This document shows, one piece after another, positions 6,234 through 13,550 of a DNA stretch of 13,719 bases. Under the pieces are notes generated by a model. That model was not told the DNA's origin. It was given only the letters and a program-made list of their open reading frames with translations, and made no database searches. Origin of the DNA: Bacillota bacterium. Lineage in GTDB: Bacteria; Bacillota; Clostridia; Christensenellales; CAG-138. The number at the start of each line of letters is the position of its first letter. Position 1 is the stretch's first letter. The stretch is taken from the NCBI GenBank assembly GCA_023453725.1, contig JAEXTB010000013.1, positions 1 through 13,719 on the forward strand, given 5' to 3'. A program made the translations under genes and the position numbers.

Positions 6234-7111
6234 AGCGTACCTCCCGCAAGCTCAATCGCCCGGATAAACGCGCGCTTGGTCAATTCCTCTACCAATTGCA
6301 GCCGCAGCTCCTTGCTGGCGCGCCAGCTTGTGCGCGGGTTGACGTCAAGAAGCGCTGCGCTTCCCGCAGCCTCAACGGTTTCCATGGAGACGGGCTTGCC
6401 GAAAGCCTGTGCTTCGGCACTTGGTGCGCGCATGGGCACAGGACCCGCGACGCCGAACGCCACACGCATGCGCTCCACCGTCTTTTTATCCGCCGAAAGG
6501 CGCACGTTGACGGAGCAGCCTAAAGTGGCGATATCCATGGCGTTACGCATGGCATACTTGATGTAGTTGCCGTAACAGCCTTCGTAGCTTTCCTTTGGGA
6601 TGCGGATCGCCGTTAAAAGTTCCGCAGGCTGCAGAGCAACCTTGCCCGCCTTGACATAAAACTGCTGGATGGGAAGCTGCCGTACGCCCTCGGGCCCAGT
6701 CAGTTCCATGATAGCGTCCCAGGCAACAAGGGTTGCGCCTGAGTCTGCGCTCGTCACGCCGTTGCAAGTGTTGCCGCCGATGGTGCCGATGTTTCGCACC
6801 TGCGGGCCGCCCACTTCGTTGACCGCTTCGCCCAGAACGTTGATATACTTCTGAATCAGCGGATGTTTCGTAACGTGGCTAAAGCTCGTCATCGGGAGGA
6901 TGCGAAGCGTGCCGTCCTCTTCAAGCGTAACGCCGCGCAGCTCATCAAGTTTTTGGATGCTGACAAGCGTCGCGCCAGCCAGCCGTCCTTCGCGGATCTG
7001 CACCAGCACATCGCTGCCGCCCGCTATGATCTTTGCTTCCGGATGCTGTTGCAACAGCTCGATGGCATGGGGTACGGAAGTGGCTTCATACAATGCTTCA
7101 ATATCGTACAT
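6230..7111 (-). CDS. xdhB: Xanthine dehydrogenase-type FAD-binding subunit
   Basis: Flavoprotein subunit that takes electrons from the 2Fe-2S centres and passes them to NAD+ or another acceptor. The 293 residues equal the E. coli XdhB length (about 292). FAD-domain signatures are KIIAGGSDVLVQIREGRL (27-44), TIGGNTCNG (110-118) and TSADSGATL (120-128). The C-terminal CO-dehydrogenase-flavoprotein-type domain holds KYAMRNAMDIATLGC and RTSWRASKELRLQL, both close to E. coli XdhB. It begins 5 nt after the xdhA stop, with a GGAG about 9 nt before the ATG, and overlaps xdhC by 4 nt. It is the only FAD subunit gene in the window, so it could also serve the fused 2Fe-2S/Mo enzyme at 10437-12995, which has no FAD domain. 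Confidence 0.94.
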   Translation of the reverse strand: MYDIEALYEATSVPHAIELLQQHPEAKIIAGGSDVLVQIREGRLAGATLVSIQKLDELRGVTLEEDGTLRILPMTSFSHVTKHPLIQKYINVLGEAVNEVGGPQVRNIGTIGGNTCNGVTSADSGATLVAWDAIMELTGPEGVRQLPIQQFYVKAGKVALQPAELLTAIRIPKESYEGCYGNYIKYAMRNAMDIATLGCSVNVRLSADKKTVERMRVAFGVAGPVPMRAPSAEAQAFGKPVSMETVEAAGSAALLDVNPRTSWRASKELRLQLVEELTKRAFIRAIELAGGTL

Positions 7112-7116
7112 ACTGT

Positions 7117-9426
7117 TTAGCTCCGTCCTTCCTTGCGCGAAATAAGGCCCGCTTCCTGGAATGCCGGGAAAAGCACATGCGGGGTGAGCGGAATCTTGTT
7201 CACCGAAACGCCGGTCGCGTTCAATACGGCGTTGCGGATGGCAGGCGCGCCCGAAACCGTGGGCGGCTCGCCAAGCGCCTTCGTGCCATACGCGCTTGTC
7301 GGCTCATAGTTTTCCACAAACTGCGCTTCGAGATGTGGATGATCCATAAATGTGGACAGTTTATAGTCCAGAAGGTTATCGTTCAAGGGTTTGCCTGTCT
7401 TTTCGTCAAATAGCATCTGCTCGCCAAGGCCGAAGCCGATGGCCATGCTCATGCCGCCATGCACCTGCGCTGCGGCAAGCTGGGGATTGATGAGCTGGCC
7501 GCAGTCATGCACGTTGACCATATCCAATAGCTTTACCTTGCCCAGCGGGATATCCACTTCCACTTCCGCGAATGTGCAGCCAAAGCTGTAAGCGTTTGTC
7601 TTGCACTGGTAGGTGCTCTCCGCCGTCAGATGTTCGGAATGCACCATGCTGTAGAGAACTTCCGTCGCAAGCTCGCCCAATGTGGCAAGGACTTTGTTGT
7701 TGTTTGACTTGTGCACAATGTTGCCGTCCACAATATCCAGATCAAGGATCTGGAAGCGGTAGAGCTCATGCGCGTGCCCGAGTATCTTCTGTTTAAGCAT
7801 CTCCGCCGTCTGCCGGACAGCCATGCCGCCGACATATGTCTGGCGGGACGCGTAAGCGCCGGTGCCAAACGGCGTAATATCCGTATCCTGCGTGCTCACG
7901 ACATGAACATCCTTAAACGGAATGCCCAGTGTCTCCGACGTCATCTGCGCAAACGCGGTATCAGCGCCCTGGCCGATTTCGGTTTCCGCAAGCTGAATCT
8001 GAACGGAACCGTCCTGGTTTAACACCATGCGGCAGGACGATACTTCAAGGGAGATGGGCCATACAGCCGTGTTGTACCAGAAGATGGACATGCCGACACC
8101 GCGGCGTACAGGCCCCGTCTGGTTCTCATACAGCTTGCGCTTCTCTTCCCACTTGATGTATTCTTTTCCCTTTTCCATGCACTGGTTGAAGCTATCAAAA
8201 TAGTTGACGTTCTTGGAGAAGGGATCGCAATACCCAACGGGCATCATATTCAGTTTCCGGAACGCCATAGGCTCCATTTTGAGGGTGCGCGCAATATCAT
8301 CCGCGTGGCTTTCCACCGCGAACATGGACTGCGGAATGCCGTAACCGCGCATTGCGCCCGACGCAGGCAGGTTGGTGAATATGGTATATCCTTCCACCTT
8401 CTTGGCCTTCTCATCATTGTAAAGCTGCTTGAAGCCGCTCATCGCCTTTAAGCAGATGCCATGGCCGTGCGAAGCATACGCGCCCTGGTTGGAGAAATAC
8501 TGCGCGCTGCGCGCAACGATCCTGCCGTCCGGACGGACGTAGGAGGTCAGGTGAATTTTCATCGCATGGCGCACGCGGGTAGCGAAGAACGTTTCCTCGC
8601 GCGTGAGTTCCAGTTTTACAAGCCTGCCGCCTACATGCTGGCAGAGGAACGCATTTAAAGGTTCGTACAGCACATCCTGCCTGTTGCCGAAGCCGCCGCC
8701 CAAGTAGGGCTTTATGACGCGCACGCTGCCCCAGGGCAGCCCAAGCGCCTGCCCAACCACACGACGTACGATGTGGGGAATCTGGGTGGCGGAAACTATG
8801 GTGATCCTGCCGCCCTCCATATAAGCATAGGAAATTGGGGGTTCAATGTGGCAATGCTGGACAATGGGCGTTTCATACCAGCCTTCTACCTTAATAAGCC
8901 CTTCTTCCTTTATGGCCTCTTCAAAATTACCCTCTTCCGAAACGGTGTGGCCAAGGATGTTGTTCGGATACGCTTCGTGCAGCTGCGGCGCGCCGTCCTT
9001 CATGGACTCAATCGGATCGAGCACCACAGGGTATTCCTCATACTCGACCTTGATGGCCTTTAGTGCGCGGGAAGCGGCGACTTCATCTTCCGCAACAACG
9101 GCGGCAATGTTATCTCCATACAGACGCACGCGCTTGTTTAAGAGCAACATGTCCGCAACGTCCTGGTGGTGCGGATCGGTCGACCACGGATGCCCCGCCA
9201 CGGGGAACGGGCGCTCGGGCACGTCAAAGCAGGTGACGATTTTCACGACACCGGGCACCTTGAGCGCTTCACTGATGTCCATTTTCGTAACAAGGCCATT
9301 GGCGATTGTGGAATGCAGCACCTTTGCAATCAGCGCATTCTTTTCCACAAGATCGTCAGTATATTTCGCCCTGCCCGTCACTTTATCAAATGCGTCTATG
9401 CGCGGAACGCTTTTTCCTACGCTCAT
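7117..9426 (-). CDS. xdhA: Xanthine dehydrogenase-type molybdopterin-binding catalytic subunit
   Basis: Catalytic Mo subunit that hydroxylates a purine-like heterocycle with water as oxygen source. The 769 residues match E. coli XdhA (about 752). Features in order: RIDAFDKVTGRAKYTDDL (aldehyde-oxidase a/b-hammerhead domain), QIPHIVRRVVGQALGLPW, cofactor loop GGGFGNRQD (about 243-251), AMRGYGIPQ (about 359, active-site arginine region), TEIGQGADTAFAQMTSETLG, a TPFGTGAYASRQ cofactor loop, and LGEPPTVSGAPAIRNA with the catalytic glutamate E720. These resemble E. coli XdhA closely, more than CO dehydrogenase or aldehyde oxidase. The ATG at 9426 has GGGAGGG 7 nt upstream. First gene of xdhA-xdhB-xdhC-yciI, divergent from mocA. 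Its presence in an SDMH locus suggests, but does not prove, a selenium ligand on Mo. Confidence 0.95.
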   Translation of the reverse strand: MSVGKSVPRIDAFDKVTGRAKYTDDLVEKNALIAKVLHSTIANGLVTKMDISEALKVPGVVKIVTCFDVPERPFPVAGHPWSTDPHHQDVADMLLLNKRVRLYGDNIAAVVAEDEVAASRALKAIKVEYEEYPVVLDPIESMKDGAPQLHEAYPNNILGHTVSEEGNFEEAIKEEGLIKVEGWYETPIVQHCHIEPPISYAYMEGGRITIVSATQIPHIVRRVVGQALGLPWGSVRVIKPYLGGGFGNRQDVLYEPLNAFLCQHVGGRLVKLELTREETFFATRVRHAMKIHLTSYVRPDGRIVARSAQYFSNQGAYASHGHGICLKAMSGFKQLYNDEKAKKVEGYTIFTNLPASGAMRGYGIPQSMFAVESHADDIARTLKMEPMAFRKLNMMPVGYCDPFSKNVNYFDSFNQCMEKGKEYIKWEEKRKLYENQTGPVRRGVGMSIFWYNTAVWPISLEVSSCRMVLNQDGSVQIQLAETEIGQGADTAFAQMTSETLGIPFKDVHVVSTQDTDITPFGTGAYASRQTYVGGMAVRQTAEMLKQKILGHAHELYRFQILDLDIVDGNIVHKSNNNKVLATLGELATEVLYSMVHSEHLTAESTYQCKTNAYSFGCTFAEVEVDIPLGKVKLLDMVNVHDCGQLINPQLAAAQVHGGMSMAIGFGLGEQMLFDEKTGKPLNDNLLDYKLSTFMDHPHLEAQFVENYEPTSAYGTKALGEPPTVSGAPAIRNAVLNATGVSVNKIPLTPHVLFPAFQEAGLISRKEGRS

Positions 9427-9475
9427 ACGCCAACCCTCCCAAGCTAACAGTTTTTTTGGCTTGCTTACTTTTTTT

Positions 9476-9504
9476 ATTATATCATTTCTATATGTAAAAG
9501 CCTA
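9476..9504 (-). promoter_or_regulatory. Promoter of the xdhABC operon
   Basis: A perfect -10 TATAAT on the minus strand (9476-9481) has a weak -35-like TAGGCT (9499-9504, 3 of 6) 17 nt upstream. The start point would be near 9470, giving a leader of about 44 nt with the GGGAGGG ribosome binding site. A weak -35 beside a perfect -10 is compatible with an activator. Confidence 0.55.
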
Positions 9505-9526
9505 GCAAGTACGATATCCTATTTAA

Positions 9527-9545
9527 TATATAACGCGCGTATATA
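9527..9545. promoter_or_regulatory. Candidate operator: TATATA pair around an ACGCGCGT core
   Basis: TATATA (9527-9532) and TATATA (9540-9545) are separated by 7 nt, and the core ACGCGCGT (9533-9540) is itself palindromic. It lies between the divergent xdhA and mocA promoters. ModE operators are known to use AT-rich TATAT-type half-sites with flanking CG, and a ModE-type protein is encoded in the window. That match is from memory and unverified. Confidence 0.35.
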
Positions 9546-9561
9546 CGCTCTAACAGGTTGT

Positions 9562-9584
9562 CCGGCTTTTGATCAATCAGCCGG
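9562..9584. repeat. Inverted repeat upstream of the mocA promoter
   Basis: CCGGCT (9562-9567) and AGCCGG (9579-9584) are perfect arms around 11 nt that contain the palindrome TTGATCAA. The right arm abuts the candidate mocA -35 box. Either an operator or a remnant terminator (TTGTTTT follows). Confidence 0.45.
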
Positions 9585-9614
9585 TTGTTTTACGCCTTAA
9601 AACAAGGGTATACT
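9585..9614 (+). promoter_or_regulatory. Candidate mocA promoter
   Basis: TTGTTT (9585-9590, 3 of 6 matches) and TATACT (9609-9614, 5 of 6) with an 18-nt spacer, followed by a leader of about 30 nt that carries AAAGGAGG (9637-9644) 6 nt before the mocA ATG. Confidence 0.5.
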
Positions 9615-9650
9615 CAAAAAAAGATACAAGTTTATGAAAGGAGGCTGCCC

Positions 9651-10244
9651 ATGCAAAAGACCGATCTTCGCATTGGCTGCGTGCTCATGGCCGCCGGCAA
9701 TTCCCGCCGGTTTGGCAGCAACAAGCTTTCCGTCAAGCTTGATGGGCTGACATTGGCTGAATATGCGCTCAATGTCATTCCTTCCGAAATGTTTTCCAGC
9801 GTGGTCGTCGTCACACAGTACCCGGAAATTGTGGAGCAGGCGAAAAGCCGGGGGTTTTTGGTGAAAATCAATCAGGAACCGGAGCAGGGTCTTTCAAGCA
9901 CCATCCGCATCGGGATGGAGGATCTTTTAGACATGGACGCCATATTGTTCCTTGTGGCGGATCAACCTATGCTGCGGCAGGAAACCATTAAAAACGTTGT
10001 ACTGTTGTATCAGGAGCATCCCGACCGGATTGTGGTGGCGGGGCACAATGGCCGCCGCGGCAACCCCTGCATTTTCCCGAAAGAGTTTAACGACGAGCTC
10101 CTTGCCCTTACAGGCGATATGGGCGGCGTTGTCGTCAGTAAAGCACACGAGGACCGGGTGTTGTGCTTCAACGTGGAGGATGTGCGCGAGCTCATCGATG
10201 TAGATACGGAGCACACGCTCTCCGAGCTTATGAAAACGCCTTAA
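9651..10244 (+). CDS. mocA: Molybdenum cofactor cytidylyltransferase (MocA/YgfJ-type nucleotidyltransferase)
   Basis: Expected to transfer CMP from CTP to Mo-molybdopterin, giving the cytosine dinucleotide cofactor used by xanthine-dehydrogenase-family enzymes; cytosolic. The 197 residues match MocA length. Motifs are the nucleotide-binding LMAAGNSRRFGSNKL (12-26), QGLSSTIRIGM (79-89), VADQP (102-106, metal-binding aspartate), GRRGNPCIFP (134-143) and DVDT (183-186) near the end. The ATG at 9651 is fixed by a perfect AAAGGAGG 6 nt upstream; the longer open frame has no such site. Divergent from xdhA and convergent with the fused XDH, it sits between its two presumed clients. GMP- versus CMP-transfer cannot be settled by eye, but family context strongly favours CMP. 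Confidence 0.92.
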   Translation: MQKTDLRIGCVLMAAGNSRRFGSNKLSVKLDGLTLAEYALNVIPSEMFSSVVVVTQYPEIVEQAKSRGFLVKINQEPEQGLSSTIRIGMEDLLDMDAILFLVADQPMLRQETIKNVVLLYQEHPDRIVVAGHNGRRGNPCIFPKEFNDELLALTGDMGGVVVSKAHEDRVLCFNVEDVRELIDVDTEHTLSELMKTP

Positions 10245-10256
10245 CCGCATTTATGC

Positions 10257-10306
10257 TTTGGAGGCTCTGCCTCCAAACCACCGCTTAGGGCCGTAACGGC
10301 CCTAAG
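10257..10306. repeat. Two adjacent perfect stem-loops in the mocA/XDH convergent gap
   Basis: TTTGGAGGC (10257-10265) pairs with GCCTCCAAA (10269-10277) over a TCT loop. CTTAGGGCC (10284-10292) pairs with GGCCCTAAG (10298-10306) over GTAAC. Both lie directly after mocA, and neither is followed by a T-run. The arrangement looks like a REP/MITE-type intergenic element rather than a simple terminator. Confidence 0.7.
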
Positions 10307-10388
10307 AACCCATTCCCGTGAACGCCATAAATAACGCGTTTCACCGACGAAAGGGATTCCCAAGGGATGTGAGGGGTGAAGTCCCTGC

Positions 10389-10442
10389 AAAAAAAGCCTT
10401 ATCGACAAGCTGATCCGGGGAATCATCCCCGGCTTTTTATTT
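10389..10442. terminator. Bidirectional terminator region between mocA and the fused XDH
   Basis: CCGGGGA (10415-10421) pairs with TCCCCGG (10426-10432) over ATCA, followed on the plus strand by CTTTTTATTT: a good terminator for mocA whose T-tract overlaps the XDH stop codon. On the minus strand AAAAAGCC and GGCTTTTTTT (plus positions 10431-10438 and 10389-10398) can form an alternative longer-loop hairpin with its own T-run. Confidence 0.8.
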
Positions 10443-12995
10443 CTTCCTGCTGTATGGCGTACCGTCCATAGGAAGTTTGGTGCGGAAGATACCGTCCCGG
10501 TTGTAGTAGGCAAGCTGCACCGCGGGCGGCGTGGGAATGGAACAGATTTCGCCGATCCCCTTTGCGCCGTGGGCAAGTTTGCCGTCGCTTTTCTCAATAA
10601 TCTCCGAAACCACCTCGGGCGTTTTATCCGCCTTAAAGAGACCGAGTGTACCGAACTTTGCGGTAGGCTTTCCTTGGTCAAGCGGGAAATCTTCGCTTAG
10701 CGCATACCCAAGGCTCATGACCACGCCGCCTTCAATCTGCCCTTCGATGGCGGTGGGGTTGATGGCGCGGCCGACGTCATGCGCAGCGACCACGCGGGAA
10801 ACAAAGCCGCTTTCATCCAGTTCCACAAGATGCGTTGCGTACCCATAGGCGATATGGCTGACGGGGTTTTCTTTTTGTTCGCCGATTTTATCCGTAATGC
10901 CGGTATACTCACCATAGAAAGAGCGGCCCTCGAGCGCTTCGAGCGATCCTTCCTCCTCCATTGCCTCTTTGAGCGCTTTCGCGGCGCGCACTACGGCCTC
11001 GCCGGTGAATAGCGTCTGCCTAGAGGCGGTGGTATTGCCGGAATTGGGTGCAAGGGCGGTATCCGGCGCTTCGTAGCTGACGCGGTCGGGCGTAAGACCG
11101 GTCGTTTCACAGAACATCTGCACCTGGATGGTACCCATGCCCTGCCCGATGCAGGCGGCACTGGAATGCAAATGCACTTTTCCATCTTTCACTTCAATAC
11201 GGCTGCGGCCCGTATCCGGAATGCCGACGCCAAGGCCGCTGTTCTTCATGGCACAGGCAATTCCCGCTTTGGGGTTCGCGTCATAATACGGGCGCACGGC
11301 ATCAAGCGTTTCCACCAATGCCGTCGTTTCATCGGCAATCTGTCCGTTGGGCAGCACCTGCCCGGGGCGGATGGCATTGCGGTAGCGCATTTCAAACGGG
11401 GAAATACCCACAAGCGCGGCAAGCTGGTTGAGGTTGCACTCTGTCGCAAAGCAGCTCTGCGTCACGCCAAATCCGCGGAACGCGCCGCCCGGCGGGTTGT
11501 TGGTATACATGGCTTTTCCGACGATATCCACAACCTGGTAATTGTAAGGGCCTGCTGCATGCGTGCAGGCGCGCTGCAGCACCGGCCCGCCCAAAGAGGC
11601 GTATGCGCCGGTATCGGATATGAGCACCGCCTTCATGGCGGTTAAATTGCCGTTTTCATCGCAGGCAGTGGTAAAGTCCATTTCCATGGCGTGGCGCTTG
11701 GGGTGGACAAGTATGCTCTCCTGCCGCTTGAGTTTGACTTTGACAGGGCGCTTAGTGTAATAGGAAAGCAGCGTTGCATGGTGCTGCACGCTCATATCCT
11801 CTTTCCCGCCAAATCCGCCGCCGACCATCGCCGCACTCACGCGCACTTTTTCATGCGGAATATTGAGCATATCCGCGCACTCGTGCTGCGTCTGGTATAT
11901 GCCCTGATCGGCGCTGATGATGCGGAAGCCGTCTTCTTGCGGGTAAGCAACCGCGCATTCCGGCTCCAAAAACGCGTGCTCGGTAAACGGAACGCTGTAA
12001 TGGTTCGTCACTACATATTTGCTGTTTTTGATAACTTCGTCCGCGTCCCCGCGCTTTAACCGCTGTTCAAAGAGCAGGTTGCCCGTCTCATGCACAAGCG
12101 GTGCGTCCGCTTCCAGGGCGCGCTCGGGCGTGAACACCGCCTCGAGTTCTTCGTATTCCACTTCGATCAAGGCAAGCGCCGCGTCAAGCGTCTCCCTGTC
12201 CTCCGCCGCGACCAGCGCCACGGCATCGCCAAGGTAATGGGTGATACCGCCTACGGGGGTGAGGACATCCCAATCCTTTTTGATATGACCGATCTTGCTT
12301 TCGCCCGGGATATCCGCAGCGGTCAGCACTGCATGCACCTTATCGAGCGCCTTTGCGGCATCGGTGTGGATCGCAAGTACCCTTGCCCTCGGATATGCGC
12401 TGCGCTTGGCGCCGCCATACAACATGCCCTCCATATAAACGTCGTCCGCATATACGGCGGTGCCGAGTGTCTTGTCCCTTGCATCCACACGGTGCATGCT
12501 TTCCCCCGCGTGGCCGGTAAACGCACGGTCGGGTACCTGCGCGCCGGTACGGAACAGTTCGGCTGAAAGCAATATGGCGTCTTCTATCTTTTTATAGCCG
12601 GTACACCGGCAGACGTTGTTTTTTATGGCCTCTTTTACCTGCTCACGGGTAGGCATAAGCGTAGCGTCCAAGAGCCCCTTGGCGCTGATGACCATGCCGG
12701 GCGTACAGAAGCCGCACTGAACCGCGCCCGCTTCCGCAAACGCATAGCCGTATACCGCGCGTTCACGTTCGGTCAGCCCTTCTATTGTGACAACATGCTT
12801 GCCGTCCAGTTTATCCGTTTTTAATACGCAGGCTTTCTGCGCCTTTCCGTCAACGAGCACCATACAGGTCCCGCAGGCGCCCTCCGTACATCCGTCCTTG
12901 ACGGAAGTCAACTTAAGCTCGTCACGCAGATAATGGATAAGGCGCTTGGGCGTATCCACCGTATATGCGACGCCGTTCACAAAAAAAGCGGACAT
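10437..12995 (-). CDS. Selenium-dependent xanthine dehydrogenase-type fusion (2x[2Fe-2S] + Mo domain)
   Basis: Single-chain molybdenum hydroxylase of 852 residues, the usual size of the Se-dependent XDH family (EF2570-type; E. coli XdhD is related). The N-terminal domain carries two 2Fe-2S centres: C36, C41, C44, C56 and C94, C97, C129, C131. The Mo part begins about residue 165-185 (MHRVDARDKTLGTAVYADD), with GGGFGGKEDM (about 389-398), AFRGFGVTQ (about 505-513), IGQGMGTIQVQMF, TTASRQ and the catalytic glutamate E816 in KGIGEICSIP. There is no FAD domain, so an outside partner must accept electrons. The ATG at 12995 is chosen for the GAGGAGGGAG upstream (8-11 nt) and for family-like N-terminus; ATG 13031 and TTG 13052 are poorer. 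Convergent with mocA. Xanthine is the likely substrate by family; its selenium ligand would be labile and not encoded as selenocysteine. Confidence 0.95.
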   Translation of the reverse strand: MSAFFVNGVAYTVDTPKRLIHYLRDELKLTSVKDGCTEGACGTCMVLVDGKAQKACVLKTDKLDGKHVVTIEGLTERERAVYGYAFAEAGAVQCGFCTPGMVISAKGLLDATLMPTREQVKEAIKNNVCRCTGYKKIEDAILLSAELFRTGAQVPDRAFTGHAGESMHRVDARDKTLGTAVYADDVYMEGMLYGGAKRSAYPRARVLAIHTDAAKALDKVHAVLTAADIPGESKIGHIKKDWDVLTPVGGITHYLGDAVALVAAEDRETLDAALALIEVEYEELEAVFTPERALEADAPLVHETGNLLFEQRLKRGDADEVIKNSKYVVTNHYSVPFTEHAFLEPECAVAYPQEDGFRIISADQGIYQTQHECADMLNIPHEKVRVSAAMVGGGFGGKEDMSVQHHATLLSYYTKRPVKVKLKRQESILVHPKRHAMEMDFTTACDENGNLTAMKAVLISDTGAYASLGGPVLQRACTHAAGPYNYQVVDIVGKAMYTNNPPGGAFRGFGVTQSCFATECNLNQLAALVGISPFEMRYRNAIRPGQVLPNGQIADETTALVETLDAVRPYYDANPKAGIACAMKNSGLGVGIPDTGRSRIEVKDGKVHLHSSAACIGQGMGTIQVQMFCETTGLTPDRVSYEAPDTALAPNSGNTTASRQTLFTGEAVVRAAKALKEAMEEEGSLEALEGRSFYGEYTGITDKIGEQKENPVSHIAYGYATHLVELDESGFVSRVVAAHDVGRAINPTAIEGQIEGGVVMSLGYALSEDFPLDQGKPTAKFGTLGLFKADKTPEVVSEIIEKSDGKLAHGAKGIGEICSIPTPPAVQLAYYNRDGIFRTKLPMDGTPYSRKK

Positions 12996-13080
12996 TGGTT
13001 TTGCTCCCTCCTCGTGCAGGCTGCCATTCATATCTCTTTTATCTTGATCCAAACAAAAAACAGTGATCCGGCCTTATGGT

Positions 13081-13109
13081 ATTATCATAAACACTCCGAA
13101 ATGTAACGA
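13081..13109 (-). promoter_or_regulatory. Candidate promoter of the fused XDH gene
   Basis: On the minus strand GATAAT (13081-13086, 5 of 6) has TCGTTA (13104-13109, 3 of 6) 17 nt upstream. This would give a leader of about 80 nt before the ATG at 12995. The -35 is weak. Confidence 0.4.
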
Positions 13110-13230
13110 CACAGAGGTACTTTTGTATGTTCTGCGCTTATTATTCCACAGTTTTTCCCCTTGCGCAAGGCGTGCAGTTCTGGATGGAATTAGGAGGAAT
13201 CTGGCAGGGGAGCGAAAATCCGAACATTAT

Positions 13231-13247
13231 TTTTGTTTATAACAAAA
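13231..13247. repeat. Perfect 7-bp-arm dyad TTTTGTT-TAT-AACAAAA
   Basis: TTTTGTT (13231-13237) and AACAAAA (13241-13247) are exact reverse complements around TAT. Size and symmetry fit a dimeric repressor site. It lies about 340 bp upstream of the lipoprotein gene and about 235 bp upstream of the fused XDH. Confidence 0.5.
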
Positions 13248-13399
13248 TCTATTCTTGTTTTGAAATTATCAGTTTTGGTGGCATGCGGGCAGGATTCCTG
13301 TTACAATGTTGCATATCGCCTTGCAATTTGCGCGCTAAGACGCAGGATGAAAAATGCCGGGTTTTTAGAGGTGTATGTTCGGTTTATGGCATAAATAAT

Positions 13400-13421
13400 A
13401 TTTTTTTGCGTGCAAAAAAAT
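13400..13421. repeat. Perfect 10-bp-arm dyad rich in A/T runs
   Basis: ATTTTTTTGC (13400-13409) and GCAAAAAAAT (13412-13421) are exact reverse complements around GT, a 22-bp near-continuous palindrome. It lies just upstream of the candidate -10 at 13443. Operator or DNA-bending site are both possible; followed by no T-run, so not a plus-strand terminator. Confidence 0.55.
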
Positions 13422-13486
13422 TTATGGAATTTTGCAAGTTCATATGATACACTGATGCAAGCGTAGCAATTCTGTTTTTTATCTTA

Positions 13487-13550
13487 CGTTTGCGGGTATG
13501 TTACAAGATATGTTGGTTCAAAGGCAAACGGGCGATCTGCCCGTGCTGCC
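13487..13550 (+). promoter_or_regulatory. Structured leader with two mutually exclusive hairpins before the lipoprotein gene
   Basis: CGTTTGC (13487-13493) can pair with GCAAACG (13524-13530), closing a 30-nt interior. Alternatively ACGGGC (13528-13533) pairs with GCCCGT (13539-13544) over GATCT, extended by GGCA (13523-13526) with TGCC (13547-13550). The two share 13523-13530, so only one can form. It ends 18 nt before the AAGGAG ribosome binding site. Layout is riboswitch- or attenuator-like; I recognise no known class. Confidence 0.4.

Noticed and set aside
8846..9505. 219-codon plus-strand frame antisense to xdhA
   Set aside because: Lies opposite the well-supported xdhA N-terminus, is rich in Ser/Thr/Arg as expected for a shadow frame, and runs through the xdhA promoter.
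13127..13447. 106-codon plus-strand reading frame in the long intergenic region
   Set aside because: Cysteine- and aromatic-rich without any recognisable domain, crosses strong palindromes, and its codon use looks like non-coding DNA. An AGAGG about 9 nt before the ATG is not enough to support it.
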